A stretch of DNA of 64,000 nt from Membranipora membranacea (taxonomy: Eukaryota > Bryozoa > Gymnolaemata > Cheilostomatida > Membraniporidae), in assembly GCA_914767715.1 (NCBI GenBank), contig OU612071.1, forward strand, positions 5,332,001-5,396,000, in the 5' to 3' direction. Positions within the stretch are counted from its first letter, which is position 1, and each line of letters starts with the position of its first letter. The position numbers were made by a program, and so were the translations under genes. The notes under the pieces were generated by a model that searched no databases, was not told where the DNA came from, and saw only the letters and a list, made by a program, of their open reading frames with translations. This document shows, in pieces, positions 48,120 through 61,200 of the stretch.

Positions 48120-49255
48120 CGCCCAACGATGGTCAAGCCGCCGGCGCAGTTGGGGCACAGTTGGCCATCAGTAGTTGTCAGGCTTGTGATATATACGTGT
48201 CTGTCATCATTGTCATGTTGATAGAGCTGTAAGTGATGGTTGCATCGACAGCCATTCATATTCAAGATATTACGTCTGCCGCCTGACAGCGTCCTGTTGT
48301 CTGAATGTGTAATATTATGTATTATTACATGTAGTCATAGGGTCTCAAAATCCGTGTATTAAGTATATCACACATGTGCTGCACCATACCACCTTCTTTT
48401 TTATACATTTTCATAATTTTTGCTCAGTTATCTTTAGTTACCAATTATATTCATGAGCATATTCCATTTTCCTATTCCACATCACCTGTACATATATATA
48501 AGTGACAATGGTTTGTTGACTTTGCAGGTCCTTGCAATTATAATCCCATCTTTGACACTTGCATAATAGAACTGTGAAAACATAACTCAAAGTTAGACCC
48601 ATGTTTCAAAACTACATACATGCGATGTAGTTTTTGATGTGTGTAGTGATCTTGCATAACGACAGCAGTGTGTGCTGTCAGACAAGAAATTCACTGATGT
48701 ACCGATAGCCTTTCAATTGATTTGTATAAATGAGAGAACTCAAGGGAGTGGTTTGTGCGCTTCAAATCTTCTTATCATCGAAAAAATTTAACAATTTATT
48801 ATGATTTTATATAAATATTATATTTCTCTCAAAATAAGTAAGTAAAAATGCACAGGCGGCAACAAACTTTTCAATGGCAGAAAAATTACCTTTAATTTGA
48901 AAGAGTGATACTAAAGACGACAAAATCATCATCCTGCAAAGAATGTTGGTATATGTATAGGTCAAAATAAAAATTGAAGGATTTACAAAAAGAATTTGAG
49001 CTGGAATGAGACTCTCTGTTGAGGACGGAAGAATGTGAGCTCCAAGTAAATAACTTAAGTTAATAAAATATCATTAAATTGAATATATATTATTATTATA
49101 CATGTATATATTATATGATAAGTATATTCATCCAGTAAATAGGATTGTCAGTTCTTTTTAAGTTTACTAAAACGGTCTATGTGAATTTTGATCTCATATT
49201 CAAATTAGTTATCAATGGTGACAATCATTGCCCCTTCGGTATTCAGTCAGTGTAT
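48120..49255. other. intergenic, no gene recognised
   Basis: AT-rich, between the minisatellite and the 3' end of the coiled-coil gene. Its 3' untranslated region should lie in the right part. Confidence 0.4.
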
Positions 49256-49259
49256 AGAT

Positions 49260-52200
49260 CTACTTTTTCCCAGCAGATTTGAGCTCTTTTTGTTTTCGCT
49301 CTATTTCTTTCTCTACTGTTTTCACAGAATTGTGGAGATCATTGATGACGCTACTTAGAGACTCTATTTGTTCTTTAGGAGCCTCAGGAGAAGATTTGAG
49401 CTCAGACTGCTTCTGTAAAACCTGAAAAATGTCAAAATAAGACTAATTAAAACTGAGGTTAGTTCAATTCATCTCAGCAGGTAGTTGTATCGATTGATTG
49501 ATTGATTGCATGCTTGCATTGTTTGAGGGGAATAAATTAGTATACCTCGGCTTAACCAGAGTTCCATGCAAGCAAAGGATTGCCAATAAGACTAACTAAA
49601 CCTATCAATTCGGTTACCCTTGAATTGTAACGGTATTTACAATACTGTCAAACTAATAAATCTTTTTTTTCCAATAGATTGGTGAAAGTAGACAACAATC
49701 ATCATTTATGGTATGATGATTTGGCAGCAAGTTATCAGCAGCTTCCAACCTTATGGTTTCTAATCTTATAGCCTCTAAGCTTAACATTTGCGAGTTGATG
49801 GTTTGTAGCTAACCTCGAGTAGTTGTGAGTTGAGGTCATCAGACCTCTCCTGTAGTCGTTTGATCTGTCTGCTGATTATGGCTGATTGTTTCATAGATAT
49901 TTCTGATTTCTTATCCTCTGGTGTGGATGTCTTCGAGACAGACCTGGAAATGATTGAACACAGACATTTCAGTGATATGTTTATCTCGACCTTGAACTAT
50001 AATGTTGTAACTAAGAGTCTTCCTAAAAATTTACAGACTTTAAAACGCACCTTTGCTGGATACAAAATAACCAGTTTTTGTCATCAAATATTGTGTTCAG
50101 CAGCATCTAAATGTCACGCTAGCAAAGAAAGTTACTGCCATTGGCCTGTATAATAGGCCATAAGGATAAGGGTAGATGGGTAACTTCATGTGACCCGAAT
50201 CGTAAGTGATTCCAACGTTGAAGTATGCGACCAGTCTCTCTACTAGCTTACCCGCTGTCACTTGTGCTGACTATATCCACAGGAAGTCCCTTCAGCTCGG
50301 CTAGCCTCTGCTCCACAATATTAGCATTAGAAGCCTCAGTACCACCGTGCTGTGATAAGAGTTGTCTCAACCTCGCATTAGTTGACACGCTGTCATATGA
50401 TGTCATACGTCTTTCTATATCCTGTTGAAGAAAAAATAGAGAGGTTAGATTTTCCCTTGCATTAAAAAGAGTAAAATTATGTATATGCAATTTGGGATTT
50501 CATCAAATTTTGATATGATCTAAAATGCTTCCGATTGGCAAAAGAACAACAGCTTCAAAATCTCTAAACCTTTCTCATATAAAATAATCGTGGATACATT
50601 GATGTTTTTTTTGTTATTTGGTCTACAAAGTGCATAAAACCCAGTGTTATGACATTCTTGTTGGCAGCCCCATTACAATCGGAATCTTGCTTACAACAGA
50701 CATTTTATATTGCTGGTCTGTTCTATCTAGTTCATACTAATTTGAACACCATAGGCTGTATTAAATTTGTAACAGTAACCTACCCCACTGTTGAATTTAT
50801 CATCAGCTATCTTCATATTGATTAGTTCGGTCATGACGTCAGCCTTGTGAGCTGGTGACTGAGAATGTTTGAAGGCGAGCTCTAGTGATGATCTGTTGTT
50901 TAGTCGACCAGACATGGCTGGAGCGGAGGGCTTAGATCGTGAGAAGAACATGTCCTGACATACTACCTTCAGTGCCTATACGGGAAGAAAATATAAAGTA
51001 AATTAATGAAATATCTTATTGCTTGATAAACCTTGAGTTCTAAAATTTATTGGTCAGAGAACTAAATAGAGCCTCATTTGATGATATGAACAACAGCCGG
51101 AATGATTCGCCAACTGTTTACAAACTGATAACAAATGAATTGTTGCTCAGTTCCATACTCTGTTGTTCTCAAGAGTGAATGGCTATTTGCCAATGCAAAA
51201 AAAACAACATTAGACAGTGATATCAACCTCGCAGTCATTCTAAAATAATGTAATCAATGATGCAAGTTGTCTTACATATAAACACTTACAAGGGGATCAC
51301 TGCCCGCCCCTTACCTTATAGAAGTATCTGAGGAACATTGGGTTAGCGTCCTCATTCAGATCGTTGGTAGCGATATGACTGAGACAGTGGACTATGACAA
51401 GTATGAACTCTCCAATACTTTCTAGTCTCTCCTTCCTGATGAATAAGATCTTCCTCGCTCTCTCGTAGTGGAATGAATGCCTAAAAACCATAAATTGGCT
51501 GAGATTGATCGACTGGGATAGTTTATGGTCCCCTCTGGCAAACACTGTATGTAACTGTGTCTAATGGTTCAATGCAATATATAGCGTGTCAAACGGCTAG
51601 AAGAAACTGATGCAAAAATTGAGGAAATTTAAGGAATTCCAAGGAAAATTCATGATTGTTTCTGTGTTGCGATGAAGTTTGTAAACCTTCAACAGTCAAC
51701 TGATCGAGACACACATCACATATCGATGTTATGAACTGACATACCTGTAGGCGTTCTTGACATAGTTGTTAGCAGGTAGATTGGAGGCCAGCAGGATGGA
51801 TACTTGTGGAGCGTTGATGAGCTCCTCCATTAGCTTCGCGACAAACACTCCAAATCTGAAATATAATATATATTATAACCCTCATTTTATAGATTGCAAA
51901 ATGTAGTTACCTATGCCGAGCTGCAATAACAAAACTTGCCAACTAATGTCATGTTAATATCAATGTGCACCTACATAAATGGGAGTGACACCCTCATTGA
52001 TATTGAGTGGATGTTGACCACCCCAGCTGCAGACTATCTGACCATACTGCTACACTTCAAGAGGTGATTATGGCTAAGTGTGAGTGACAGATATTCTCCT
52101 GGTAGAACCATTACGCAATGTTAGGCTCATTAATACAGTACAGATAAAGAACGCATGTTTGCCTAAGTAAATTTCCGTTTCTTTTTAAAGAAGAAAAATT

Positions 52201-55200
52201 CTTATCACCAGAACCTAGTTTCCCTCACCTGTATATAACAAACTGAGAAGCTGATATATCTCTGATATCGACTGGAGTTAGCTCCCCTCCATTCTTCCAT
52301 TGAGCATCCTTCACATCTATATATGGTACGGAATAGTCTCCTCCTGTTAGATAAACATAAGTAAATGTAATAAGTGACTGGGACTATGAGAGAAAGAGAC
52401 TTGTAGCATAAGCTCAAACTTTGATTTAAAAAGTTAAAGTGTTCAATGTGACATAACATGGTACATTGAAAGCAGATAATATAAACATGTCAAGGGTGTT
52501 AAGGGCAAGACAAACCATCAATAAAGCTCCCATGAGAGACTTGAACCCAAAACTACTGCGGCACCAATTTGCTGGTAGTGAGTGGCAAGCTCGCTAACCA
52601 TCCACATAATGAAATAATTGGTTTATGACGCTTTTAAGTGAGCCGACTATTCGCTACTCTTAGTTGTGCACTTGCATCCAACAGCTTTGAGCAATCGGCT
52701 CACTACATTTTCAGAATATGGCGTGTCTGACGACAAGAGAATTTAGAAAGTTATCTACAAGACATACCAGTAACATGAGAGGAGCTGTGACCAGCCTGTT
52801 TATCTAACATCTCCTGTAGCTCATTAATCTGCTGGAATAGTGGTGATGACATCAGCATTGAGATGTAATCCTGCTCTGTAACTGGGCCTAAAAAATCAGT
52901 AAAACAATAATAACTATTAACTGAATGTAATTTATCGGCAACAAATAATCAAACAATTTAAATGAACAGCAAGGTTTTAGGAAATGCGATTTATTGTACC
53001 CAAAACACGTACCAACTTGGTCCCTACTACTCAACGACTTATACTATCTTATACAACATCAGCTCACATCTCATAGCATCATGGCTCTATTATGCTCAAA
53101 AAATATGATTTATTTCAGTACACTGGCATATTGTAGAAAAAACTTTTCGACCATATAGTATAGATGCCCGAAAGACAATTTATCATAATAACAAGAGGAT
53201 TCCAAAACATTTTGTTTCAATTCGAACAAGAGGGTTTACCTGAGACAGATAGTTGAGCTCCTGGTGTAGATGATGACGGGGTGGAGACCCTGCCACCCTT
53301 GACAGCACCAGCTGTAGTTGGTCTGATAGCCTCCTGTTTGGTATCGGCTGTATCTACATCAAGGAAACTGACCTTCGTCCTGCAGAAAAATGTACAGAAT
53401 GAAATAAATATGCAGCTATAACGCAACTAAATACAAATATATACAGAATATATCAATCTATGTAATTTCTGGATATGATGCAGTCTCTAAATCGGTAGCA
53501 CAGTATGATTGTCTGAGACAAGCAGTTGTGTCCACTTTCCAGGTCAACTTGGCCAGGAAAACCCTCAAGGGACAGAATGACTGCCTACAAGAAGGATGGT
53601 CCTAAAACTGATGGACTTCTTAGTATATCCGCCCCCTGTCAAATAGGCGACTCCCGTCATTGGAACAAATCAAAGATTTCAAACAAATGTGGCAGTTATG
53701 ATTTAAACCAGCCAATGAACCGTGTGTTACTCACTGATTGGCCAAATCCTCTCCCTCCAGTTGTCTGTGTTGAAGATCTTGTTTGATTTGTTCATCTGAT
53801 TTCTGTTGAATCTCCTTAGAAAGTCGGGCTTTCTCTGCAGCCGCCCTTCTTTCTCTTCTAGCTGCAAGCTTAGCCTGAAGCGTAGCCTGTGATTTCTCCT
53901 TGTCAGCCTGAAATAGAAAAGGATCATGTCATTAGCATGCCCAGCCAAATTGCAATATCAACACTAAGAAAACACAAACATAGACATACAAATACACTCA
54001 TTCTCTCATCCACCAAGGTGACATAAACATACAATCATGTAGAAATGGAAGGAATGGATATCCAAACATTCGGAAAGACATAAAGTGAAAGATACCCGAA
54101 CTGATAGCCGCATGCATATATTATACATTAATAGTAACCAGTAATGCGAAATAAAATTAAAAAACATCATTTGCCTACCAATATAAATAGTCTTAGTTGG
54201 AACTATCAACAGAGAAGTGGGTGAACGCATTATTATCATTAATATAACTAGTTAACTGTCTCTAGTGAAATATGTTTGAAGTTTGAGGGTTGTTGGATGA
54301 CTTGGGAGCTCTATAATGATGAAGAAATGCACACCACTATGCCTTAACCTACTATGTTCCTAAGGTACAGAAATTGTATGCATCAAAACCTTGACAAAGA
54401 TCTGGCAACTAGATCCCACAGAGGTAAGGGTTGAAAAGGGTGCTTTGTAGTGTATTTTGACCTTGACCTTAGTCAATGAGCCAAACGGGACTCGCCTGAA
54501 CATTGAACATGTAACTGTTACCTTGGATCGAAGCTAAACCATCATGATAACACAGTTAGTTGAAATTGCAACAACTCAGCAAGCTTCAAGCTTCATATTT
54601 ATGGTGAATTGCTTCTAAAAATGCTCATTTTTTAAAAGCAAGGCCCTTGAAATCAATGGCATTTTGTAACCATGTCATCCAAACTAGGCAATCGGAGTTT
54701 CTGATAAATAAGATAGCAATCCGGTTTAATGCAAGAAATTATAATATGATTTCAGCATTTTTCTATTTCTGCAAATTTTGACCTATAACCCTTGCTGTAA
54801 TTTTGAGACTATCCTCAACATATGCCGATATAGTGATTCAGTGATTTGAGATACGAAAGTTTCTATACTCACTACTACTATAATCTATTCATAAATAATC
54901 TATTATCTACCTGCATATTTTCCTCGAGTTTCTTGACAGTCTCTTTGTGTTCAGCTAATAATTTCTCCTTTTCATCTTCAGTCTGAGCCGAGTTAGCTAT
55001 CTCGTCCGCCTCCTGTGAGATATTTGAACAGCACTGGTTATATAAAATTCATCTACATGCTTTGACGGTCTTTGCACTTATGGAAGCATGATGCATGCCA
55101 ATTTTGCAAAAAAGCCAATCAATCTAATCATCACAATGTCCTTATCATATTCTAAACACTACCAAAAAGTAAGACATTGTTGAGATCATACCTAGTAGGG

Positions 55201-58200
55201 ACCTGAGTTTGTATTCCAGAAAGATAGTGATTGCGGATAATTTGTCTGGCCACATAGTGTCAAACTCGAATCACACCTTTGTAGGAAAGCAATACCCTAA
55301 TTAACAGAGTATAGGATGTAGGTGTTGTTGGACATAGGCACAAACCTTCTGCTGCCTGTCCTTGAGTTGCTCCTCCTGTAGTTTCTGGCGCTGTGCCAAC
55401 CTTTCAGCTTCTCTCTCCTCTTCTCTGATTCGCTCAGCATCAAACTCCGCCTCCATCTTCCTGTAAACCAATCAGAAATATATATATGAATGAATTATCA
55501 TCACCAAGCTTATGATGATCTGACAGGGGGTTAATCAAAATCAGTGATGTGGCACTGCATTTTGAGTACTGTTGTTTAGCAGACTCCTGTCTCAAGCTAT
55601 ACAATAATTATGTTGGAGGGCTAAGAACAGGCTTGAGTATTTAAGGAGACGACAATAGTCTTTTCATGATAGACCATTAGGTTTGTCCCCAAAACAGCAT
55701 GCAAACATCACAACATCATCACCTCAAAGAATCAAAACACAAGAACAAACCTCAGAGCCTCCTCTAGTTCCTGTTTCTTGGCGTCTGCAGCAGCTTGTTT
55801 CTCTCGCTTAGCTTCCTCAAGTTGAGCGGCCATCTTGATGAGCACATCATCTCTGTACCGATCAGCTTCAGCTCGAGCCTTCTCAGCCTCCTCCTCATAC
55901 TGCTTAGTGAGAGCCATCTCCGGTGTCAGATCCTGCATGGCGTTCAGCAGCTCCTGGAATGGTTATGAATAGAATTCAAAATTGAGTATAAAAACACAGT
56001 TTGCCTCAATTATGATTGGACAAGTGGATAAACAACAAACAGAACAAAGGTTATATGTTGGAGTTGCTCTGGCGGAAGGCTGGACCGCCAGGTTGTTGTC
56101 ATTACACAGGCGAAATGCTTATTAAATAGATTTAGAAACTGTTGCAGTTGAACTGAATAAGGTCCGCTTATCATATTCAAATCTGTATGCTCAGAACCCT
56201 CTACAAGTTTATATGATCGACAATTCTATCTTTGTTCTGTTTGAATCTGACACTTATTTAGTCTACATTACCTTGAGTTGTTCTTCCTTGAGATGAAGTT
56301 TCTCATATGTCTGTTTGATATCCAGATCTCTTCCTGTGTCATACTTGGCTGCTGTGATCATATCAGCGGTGAGTCCATCAAACTCGGATAGCTGTTTCTG
56401 TATTGTGAGAGAATAAAACATGTGGTAACAAAAACTGTTCCAGTAGGGCTTCAACAACACTGGAGTTAAGTACTTGAGTTCCATCGGTCCATGAGACCTG
56501 AACACAGGTTGATTCGAGTTACCTCAGCCAGCCTTTCTAGAAGACAAGGCAAGGCAGAGACTAACAACTACATGATTACTGGTTTCTCTTGGGTATCCCT
56601 AACCTATAACATGGATCAGGCAAATGCAGGTAACATCTATATTTATATTACAATAATTTGAACTGAATGGAATATCTGGCTCAAAGGCGGCTATGGCCAA
56701 TTAGAACCCATTGCCTCAATCATGGCAAGATTGATCCTAAGAGGGCTCTACAAGACATATATTCCCATTTTCGGAGCATACCTTATGTTGACGTTTGAGG
56801 GCGTCTCGTTTATCAGCGAGCTCTGAGCTGGTCAAACTTCCAGCATTCACCACCAGGTCTGTAAGCTCCTGCTCCTGTAGTCTGATTAACTCTTCCCTAT
56901 CCTTCTCTCTCTCAGCACGGGCCTCGTTCTCAGCCTATAGTGATAAAGGAAGGGATCATTAATCATCAAAATAGTAAAGTCAGAGGGTCACCAGAGTATT
57001 TCAGTAGTAAATCATTATAGTGTTTATGCTTAGTTAATGGATGTTAGGGTGGAGCTCAGTCTATTTTTGCTTGTTGAGAGAAATCTTATTAGCGAGTTCC
57101 AAAGCTTGCCAATAATTTGAACATGGCATCGACCTCATTAATAGATTGAAATCCGACGCTATTGTTTGCGTAAGAGAAAACTTTTCATACCAAGTAAACA
57201 ATTGGGAATACCCACCAGAGCAAGTTGGTTATCTCTCTGTTTGGTCTGCTGATCCTCCAGTCTAACAGCCTGCTTGAGGTGGCGCTGTCGGAGCACCTGG
57301 AATATCAGGCTCTCCCTCTCTTCTCCATTCTTACCCTGCAAAGAAAAGGTAAACCACGATGATTTGAGATATATAGTGGGATTTTTTTAGAATCGAATCA
57401 GGAACTAAGGTCAGCTACACTAAAGAACTGCCTCAACATTAAATTCCTTCGGTTTGGTAGTCCCACAAAGAGATGGTCAGTTACCAATATTCCTTAGTTA
57501 TTTGTATTGTTGCTGTTAGATATAGGTAATGCTATGGTTTAGAGAAAAAAACATTTAAAATCAGAATTCTCTCAAAAAAATATGTTAATGCCATGCATCG
57601 TTTGTTAAGTGGTTTCAACTTGCAATGAGGTTTGTTAATACCTAGTACTATTTTGAAAGAGGTGCAATCTCACAAGGATGGTTAGTGTCTACTCTTATGA
57701 AATCAATGATACTCTCAAAAGAGATGATTTACACTAGAGTAAATACATTGACTCTGATATCTGGTTGTGATACTTTAAATAAAAAATAATATTGTTCATA
57801 AACTTCTCAAACATCATGGATCAAAATACATTCTATTCGTTGGGAAACATGGTTCTAACTAAATAATGCAGGGCTCGGACAAGCTCCAAAATATCACCTA
57901 AAACTTGACAATACAACAAACACATCATTCAAATCTTTGTCTTTACTTAGGAATCTGGCCAATGTGTCGGCTCTGATTGGCTGCTTGGTAAGCCAACCAG
58001 CCAATCAGATCATGGGAGACACACTATCCAATAGCAATCTGACTTTGAGTAGGTCTAAGCAATACCTGAATATCTGAACCATTGAAGCAGGCCTGATAAA
58101 TTTCCCATGACTAACATAAAATAATGATAAATCATAATAAACAAAAATAAAATATATGATAAAACATAATTGAGTATAAGAACCAAGACTACCAGTTTAT

Positions 58201-61200
58201 TTTTGGTTGGCTGTAGGCATGCTTATGTTTTAGTTTCCTTGGACAAATTTTACATCGCTATCACACTTGTAGGTTTGTAAGAAAATTTAATGTAACAAGA
58301 GAAGGATAGGTAACAAAGCTTTCCAGTCTTGAGTGCTTGCACCTACACAGAATTTGATTGATAAATTGTTACAGCTTAGAAGCTGGCAGCAAGATAAGTT
58401 GATATTTATACCATATGGACCTTCAAGCAAGTCATAAGTTGTCAAATGAGCTTTTCAGTTTTTAAAAGGTTACAGATGGACAAATAGTAAATTAGCTATT
58501 TCAGCTTCCGAATCTTGTATACGGTGCCATCTATATAAGCTATATATATACTTACAGCTGAGTGAGTCTTGAGTATATCCTTCTCGTTCTTCTTGCTCTC
58601 CTGATCAGCGAGTGAGTCTCTCTCCTGCTGCTGTCTGACTAACTCACAACTCATCTCATTATCTAACTTAGACTTGAGCTGAGCCGCTCTAGTCTTCTTC
58701 CTCTCCTCAATCTGTCACACAAAGAGGAAAATAAGTAAAAATATAGTTGTCTGATAGGTCGATCGATTTTTCACACAAACAGAAACACATCAGTACAGAT
58801 ACAACCAGACAAGTTGAACTTTTAAACATAACTGACAATTATGGATATAGAACAAAAGTATCTCCATCTTTAGGACCAGGTCGAATTCAGAATGTATACT
58901 GGATGATATTAGATGGATATGTCCTATTTTGGATTGTAATATCGTCGCATTGAGGATAAGTCGTGAAACTGAACGGTCTTGTAACTGTTGGTAACTTCCC
59001 AATCAAACTTCTGGAATTCCTAAAGCCATTGTTCAATGCGGGACCTCTAAAAATCTATATATTTTTAGGACCTTATCTTGCAGACTCTTCTGCTGACGCT
59101 GTTTCTCAGTCTCTAGGTTAGTCTCCAGAGCATGCAGATCCTTCTTATGCTGAGCGAGAAGTTTCTCATACTCATCCTGTGAGAGGTCTCTCTTCTTAGC
59201 AGCCATGTCTCTGTCAAACCTAGACTTCTCATTGTCCAGAGCCTACAGAAATAAATACGAGGGGTCAGGGATAGCCCTGTGGGTGAGAAAAAACTCGGAG
59301 AAACAAATACTAAGGATATTAATCGTCTGATACTATCAACATCACAACTTCAGTAGCTGCTGACAATACTGCAGGTAAAAAGATCTGTGGCCAACAATTA
59401 TAGTGTATAAGTTGAGTAGTAAGCTATATAATGCAAGTGATCCCTGAATAGATAAATCAATCGTTTGATCAATCAATCATTTGATCAATACATCGATTGA
59501 TCGTTCAAACAATCAATCAATATATAAGTCGATCGGAACTTTGATCAATCATTCAATGTTAGCTGTTACCCTTTCCTCTTAAAAAGTACCCATTCAAGTG
59601 TTACATAATATGCCATACATCCGGGTAAAGATGTATGTATGATGTGGAATCCTCTCAATAGACTTAGGTATATTATGCTATAGTAAAACTTGACATACCA
59701 GTTTCTTCTGAAGGTTCATCTGTTGATCCACAGCGTTTGTAGTCTGATCAAGCTCTCTGTCTAAGTCATCTTCTGTCTGTCTCAACTCTTCCTTCACCTT
59801 AACCTCAACTTCTGCAAGTCTGAAGTCAGATAAAGTACAGGTTAGTACTAGGAAATCTCATCAGTCAATTAAGGGATATCAATATTGTATCATATTTAAA
59901 ACTTTCCCAAAATTGTAAAATCAGTTGATTATGCAAATTTAGCTTCTATTCGGACTCAGATACATGTTCATGATTGAATCAGGTAAACAAGGTCGTAGGG
60001 AGGTTACCAGATTCCAGATATTCCCATTTGCAATCTGAACATCCCTGCAGTGGTAAAAAAGGACATATGTTAGTTCATTGACAAGCAAGCTACAATTACC
60101 AAAAAACTAAAGTTTTTTGAACTTTGCGACTTTGTCTTCAGAAAGGGGTGTCAATGTTTGAACAAAGACAGCGCCAAGTAACTCACCTTTCCATCTGTTT
60201 CTCATGCAGCTTTGTTGAGGACTCAGATGAGGCGGCCATCTTGGTGGTGAGATCTTTGACGGCATCAGCAGCTAAAGCTTCGCCCTTTTGTGCCTAAAAC
60301 GATTTGAGAATGTAAGTGAGATCTTAACCAAACAATAAATATCATTTATAGCTACTTTGGATCAAAACAACATAAAACTAAATGTGCTAAGATGTTGATT
60401 TCTTCATATTGGCAATAGAATGAGATAATTATTGATTTAAAAGAACACCAAAATTGACCACATCATCCATTGCAAGCACCAGCTGAGGTCTAGAAGCATT
60501 GAGCAGTCATCATGAAGCTGGACCACAACCAATCAAGCATGTCAAAAATCATAATTTTAACCCAGCCAATGAAGTTGGCAATGAGCCAACACATTGGCTA
60601 CATCCCCTTCACCTGACAAAACTACAATGGCTGGTCAATGGGTTAGCTCTGATTGGCTATTTCGGGGTCTTTCCCCTTCCCATAAGCCAATGAGAGCCAA
60701 CAAATAGATTATCTTTCAGCCAAACAATGACCATCACCACATGCATTGTAAAAACTTTACAAAAACTAATAACTACTATAATAGGTTTTTTAAAATTGTC
60801 AAATTATAAATTTGATGCACATATGGTGTGTTAACATAAGCTTTAGTGGTGAGCGTTACCTTTTCCAGCTATTGGACAGACGAGCAATGGATTGTAAAAG
60901 AATCATTATATCAGTAAGGAATGCAATTCAGAGTTCGATGAATGGCAGCCCGCCACATTTAAGTAGCAGTACATTTGGTTCAAAGGTCTACATATTGTCA
61001 GCGCTCAATAAAAACCTTAAACATGGACAACATCAAGGCAAAATTACATTTGCAAGTTATTCCTTTAATTGGGAAATAAAACAGACAACTATCCATTGAG
61101 CGATGGCCTCTATACGGTCTTCTGCTTCCATATGACAAATTTTGTATTGATGCTCTTACCTGGTGCATGGATATCCTGGCCATCTCTTCGTTGACAGCTC

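Noticed and set aside
47717-48232. 171-codon frame with G-E-N-P repeats, and its antisense partners
   Set aside because: All are produced by the 17-bp minisatellite, which is open in several frames on both strands.
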